A stretch of 7,583 bases of DNA from Burkholderiales bacterium. GTDB lineage: Bacteria; Pseudomonadota; Gammaproteobacteria; Burkholderiales; Burkholderiaceae_D. This document shows, in pieces, positions 6,137 through 7,583 of this stretch (position 1 is the stretch's first letter; every line of letters begins with the position of its first letter). The DNA is taken from positions 1 to 7,583 of the forward strand of contig JAGWUK010000133.1 of assembly GCA_028868455.1 (NCBI GenBank), read 5' to 3'. Position numbers and translations under genes: made by a program. The notes below the pieces were generated by a model. The model had not been told where the DNA came from. It made no database searches and saw nothing but the letters and a program-made list of their open reading frames with translations.

Positions 6137-7447
6137 ATGCCTGCACCAAAATTGCCTTTGCTGAACGCCTTGCTTTCCGTGGTTTTGCTTCATCTTGCAA
6201 GCAGCACTGCGCAAGCGCAAACCACGACCGATCTGTTGAAGAGTCTGGACATCAGTGGTCAGGTGCGTACCCTGATCAGTGCCACTGCCAGTAACGATGC
6301 CAGCCCGACGGCACTCGCCAATCAGCAGATTCCCGGCGTCATTTCCAGCACGACGCAACAAGGTGTGGCAGAAGCCGAGCTGCATGTCAGCAGCAAAAGC
6401 ATCAGCGCCATTGCGACGGTGCAAGGCTTGCTCAGTCAGCATGGGGCCAACGGCAGCAGTAACGCCGGCGACCCCGCCACGCAGGCCAGCGTCTGGCTCA
6501 ATGAACTGGTCGGCAATATCAATGCAGGAGCATGGCAATTGAGTGCAGGTAAAAAAATCGTTGGCTGGGATGTCGGCTACGGCTTCCGCCCCAACGACGT
6601 GGTGCAGCAAGAAAAGCGCCGTACCCTGATCAGCACCACCGCCATTGGCCGACCATTGGCGATGGCAGAATATTTTGACGCCAGCAATGCCGTGGCGCTG
6701 GTCTGGGTTAACCCATCGCACAGCGCCACCAGCGATACAGTACAGGAACAAGCCTTTGCCGCGCGCGTCTATCGCCGCGAAGGCAATCTGGACTGGCATG
6801 GCTTTGCACGCTATGGGCAAGTCACTGGCAGCAGCGTGGGTGCCGCCGCCGCCTGGGTTGCCAGCGACGCGCTGGAGCTGCATGCGTCGGCACGCATAAT
6901 GCAACATGCGCCTGGCCTCACCTCCACCGCCGCACCCGGCGCACTATTACGTAGCTCACCGTGGCAAGCACAATTACAAGACCAACGCAGTCAGGTGCTG
7001 ATCGGAGCCAATTTTACGACGGAAAGTCAGCACAGCTTTTTCCTGGAAGCCTGGTGGGACGGCACAGCCCTCGCCGATTCGCAATGGCAAGCGTGGCGCC
7101 AACGCAATCTGCAACTGCACAATAGCGCAGCCATGCTGCCACAGTATCAGCGCGAAATCGGCTACAACCTGGCCTGGCAAAATCAAGCCCTGTCAGCCTC
7201 CGCCAACCTGCGCAGAAAAAACCTGTTTGCACGCTGGAGCTGGCAAACCGGCCCGTGGGAAACCGCCTGCGACCTGTTGTGGACACCAGAAGACCGCGGC
7301 CACGTCGCCACCGTCGCCTTCGCCTGGCAAGGCGACCGCACCCGCATCGACAGCGGCATCCGCTTTTACGGCGGCCCCACCAGCGCCGTACTGGCACAAC
7401 TCCCCGATGCCCGCACCGCGTATGTATCGGCGACCTGGGAGTTTTAA
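6137..7447 (+). CDS. Probable outer-membrane beta-barrel protein of an exporter operon
   Basis: A 436-residue protein of no named family that I can assign. Residues 1-27 are a signal peptide (hydrophobic core LLNALLSVVLLHLA, cleavage after AQA). The mature protein is rich in alternating hydrophobic/polar stretches typical of beta-strands, for example LVGNINAGAWQLSAGKKIVG, WHGFARYGQVTG and SFFLEAWWDG. It has many aromatic residues and ends in YVSATWEF, a terminal strand with C-terminal Phe, the signal recognised by the BAM complex. A distinctive block WDVGYGFRPNDVVQQEKRR (144-162) lies in the first half and may be a subfamily signature. GGAG (6127-6130), 6 nt upstream, overlaps the end of the LolA-like gene; the two genes are 3 bp apart. 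As the last operon gene it is the natural outer-membrane acceptor or exit pore for the ABC/LolA-like route. Strand count and pore function cannot be proven from sequence. Confidence 0.8.
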   Translation: MPAPKLPLLNALLSVVLLHLASSTAQAQTTTDLLKSLDISGQVRTLISATASNDASPTALANQQIPGVISSTTQQGVAEAELHVSSKSISAIATVQGLLSQHGANGSSNAGDPATQASVWLNELVGNINAGAWQLSAGKKIVGWDVGYGFRPNDVVQQEKRRTLISTTAIGRPLAMAEYFDASNAVALVWVNPSHSATSDTVQEQAFAARVYRREGNLDWHGFARYGQVTGSSVGAAAAWVASDALELHASARIMQHAPGLTSTAAPGALLRSSPWQAQLQDQRSQVLIGANFTTESQHSFFLEAWWDGTALADSQWQAWRQRNLQLHNSAAMLPQYQREIGYNLAWQNQALSASANLRRKNLFARWSWQTGPWETACDLLWTPEDRGHVATVAFAWQGDRTRIDSGIRFYGGPTSAVLAQLPDARTAYVSATWEF

Positions 7448-7493
7448 AAAAAACGGAAATACATCGTTACAATATTGCTACGTTAAGCGTAAA

Positions 7494-7539
7494 TTTATTG
7501 TGTCGCGTGAAGATTGTCATTTCATAGCGACGCAATGGA
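7494..7539. repeat. Imperfect inverted repeat downstream of the exporter operon
   Basis: ATTGTGTCGC (7497-7506) and GCGACGCAAT (7527-7536) are reverse complements with one mismatch. Counting G-U pairs, the stem can extend to 7494-7506 with 7527-7539. The 20-nt loop contains a second short pairing (TGAA 7508-7511 with TTCA 7521-7524). No T-run follows on the plus strand, so it does not look like an intrinsic terminator of the operon. It may be a 5' leader structure or operator of the next gene. Confidence 0.5.
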
Positions 7540-7566
7540 CATTGCCCTTGTTGACTTAGGAAATGA

Positions 7567-7583
7567 ATGACAAAGCTTTTTCA
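7567..7583 (+). CDS. Possible start of a downstream gene (partial)
   Basis: An ATG at 7567 has AGGA (7558-7561) 5 nt upstream and reads M-T-K-L-F before the window ends. An overlapping ATG at 7563 in another frame is worse spaced. Only five codons are visible, so neither the reality nor the identity of the gene can be judged. Confidence 0.25.

Noticed and set aside
6107..6907. A 266-codon open frame antisense to the barrel gene
   Set aside because: It lies opposite a gene with a signal peptide, ribosome binding site and operon context. Its translation is low-complexity and Ala/Gly/Cys/His-rich with no domain, as expected for an antisense shadow.
1..7583. CRISPR array, tRNA/rRNA, insertion sequence or phage features
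   Set aside because: No spaced identical repeats, no tRNA-like cloverleaf, no transposase or integrase coding region and no target duplication were seen.

Overview
The window looks like chromosomal DNA from a Gram-negative proteobacterium. Moderate GC content, dense co-directional gene packing and protein style suggest a betaproteobacterium, perhaps Oxalobacteraceae-like (Herminiimonas/Janthinobacterium type). That placement is an impression from protein character, not from a search. The Gram-negative assignment is firmer: one operon encodes a probable outer-membrane beta-barrel, and several proteins carry Sec signal peptides.

Left part (1-2390, minus strand): four genes in the same direction, transcribed right to left. 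They are a DUF2855 protein, an aspartate/glutamate racemase-family enzyme (RacX/YgeA type) that starts with GTG inside the DUF2855 stop region (4-bp overlap), a Tautomerase_2-family protein with the N-terminal catalytic proline, and the start of a small TfoX C-terminal/helix-hairpin-helix protein cut by the window edge. Gaps of 4-bp overlap, 38 bp and about 36 bp, with no visible terminator between them, fit a single transcription unit of small-molecule enzymes.

Middle (2391-2786): a divergent intergenic region of about 395 bp. It contains a degenerate 12-bp tandem repeat (2530-2601, fading out by 2620) and a strong Shine-Dalgarno for the right-hand operon.

Right part (2787-7447, plus strand): a tightly packed five-gene operon. 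In order it encodes an exported TPR-like periplasmic protein, a LolD/MacB-type ABC ATPase, a four-TM FtsX/LolE-type permease, a periplasmic LolA-like 'outer membrane lipoprotein-sorting' protein, and a signal-peptide-bearing protein with features of an outer-membrane beta-barrel ending in phenylalanine. The first three genes overlap by 4 bp each, and the last two are separated by 3 bp. Together they supply an inner-membrane motor, a periplasmic carrier and an outer-membrane component, which is what a dedicated trans-envelope export route for a lipid, lipoprotein or other amphipathic molecule would need. The cargo cannot be read from the sequence. No protein in the operon has a lipobox, so 'lipoprotein sorting' should be taken as a family name and not a demonstrated function.

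Right edge (7448-7583): no terminator is visible. There is an imperfect inverted repeat (7494-7506 with 7527-7539) and then a possible start of another plus-strand gene.
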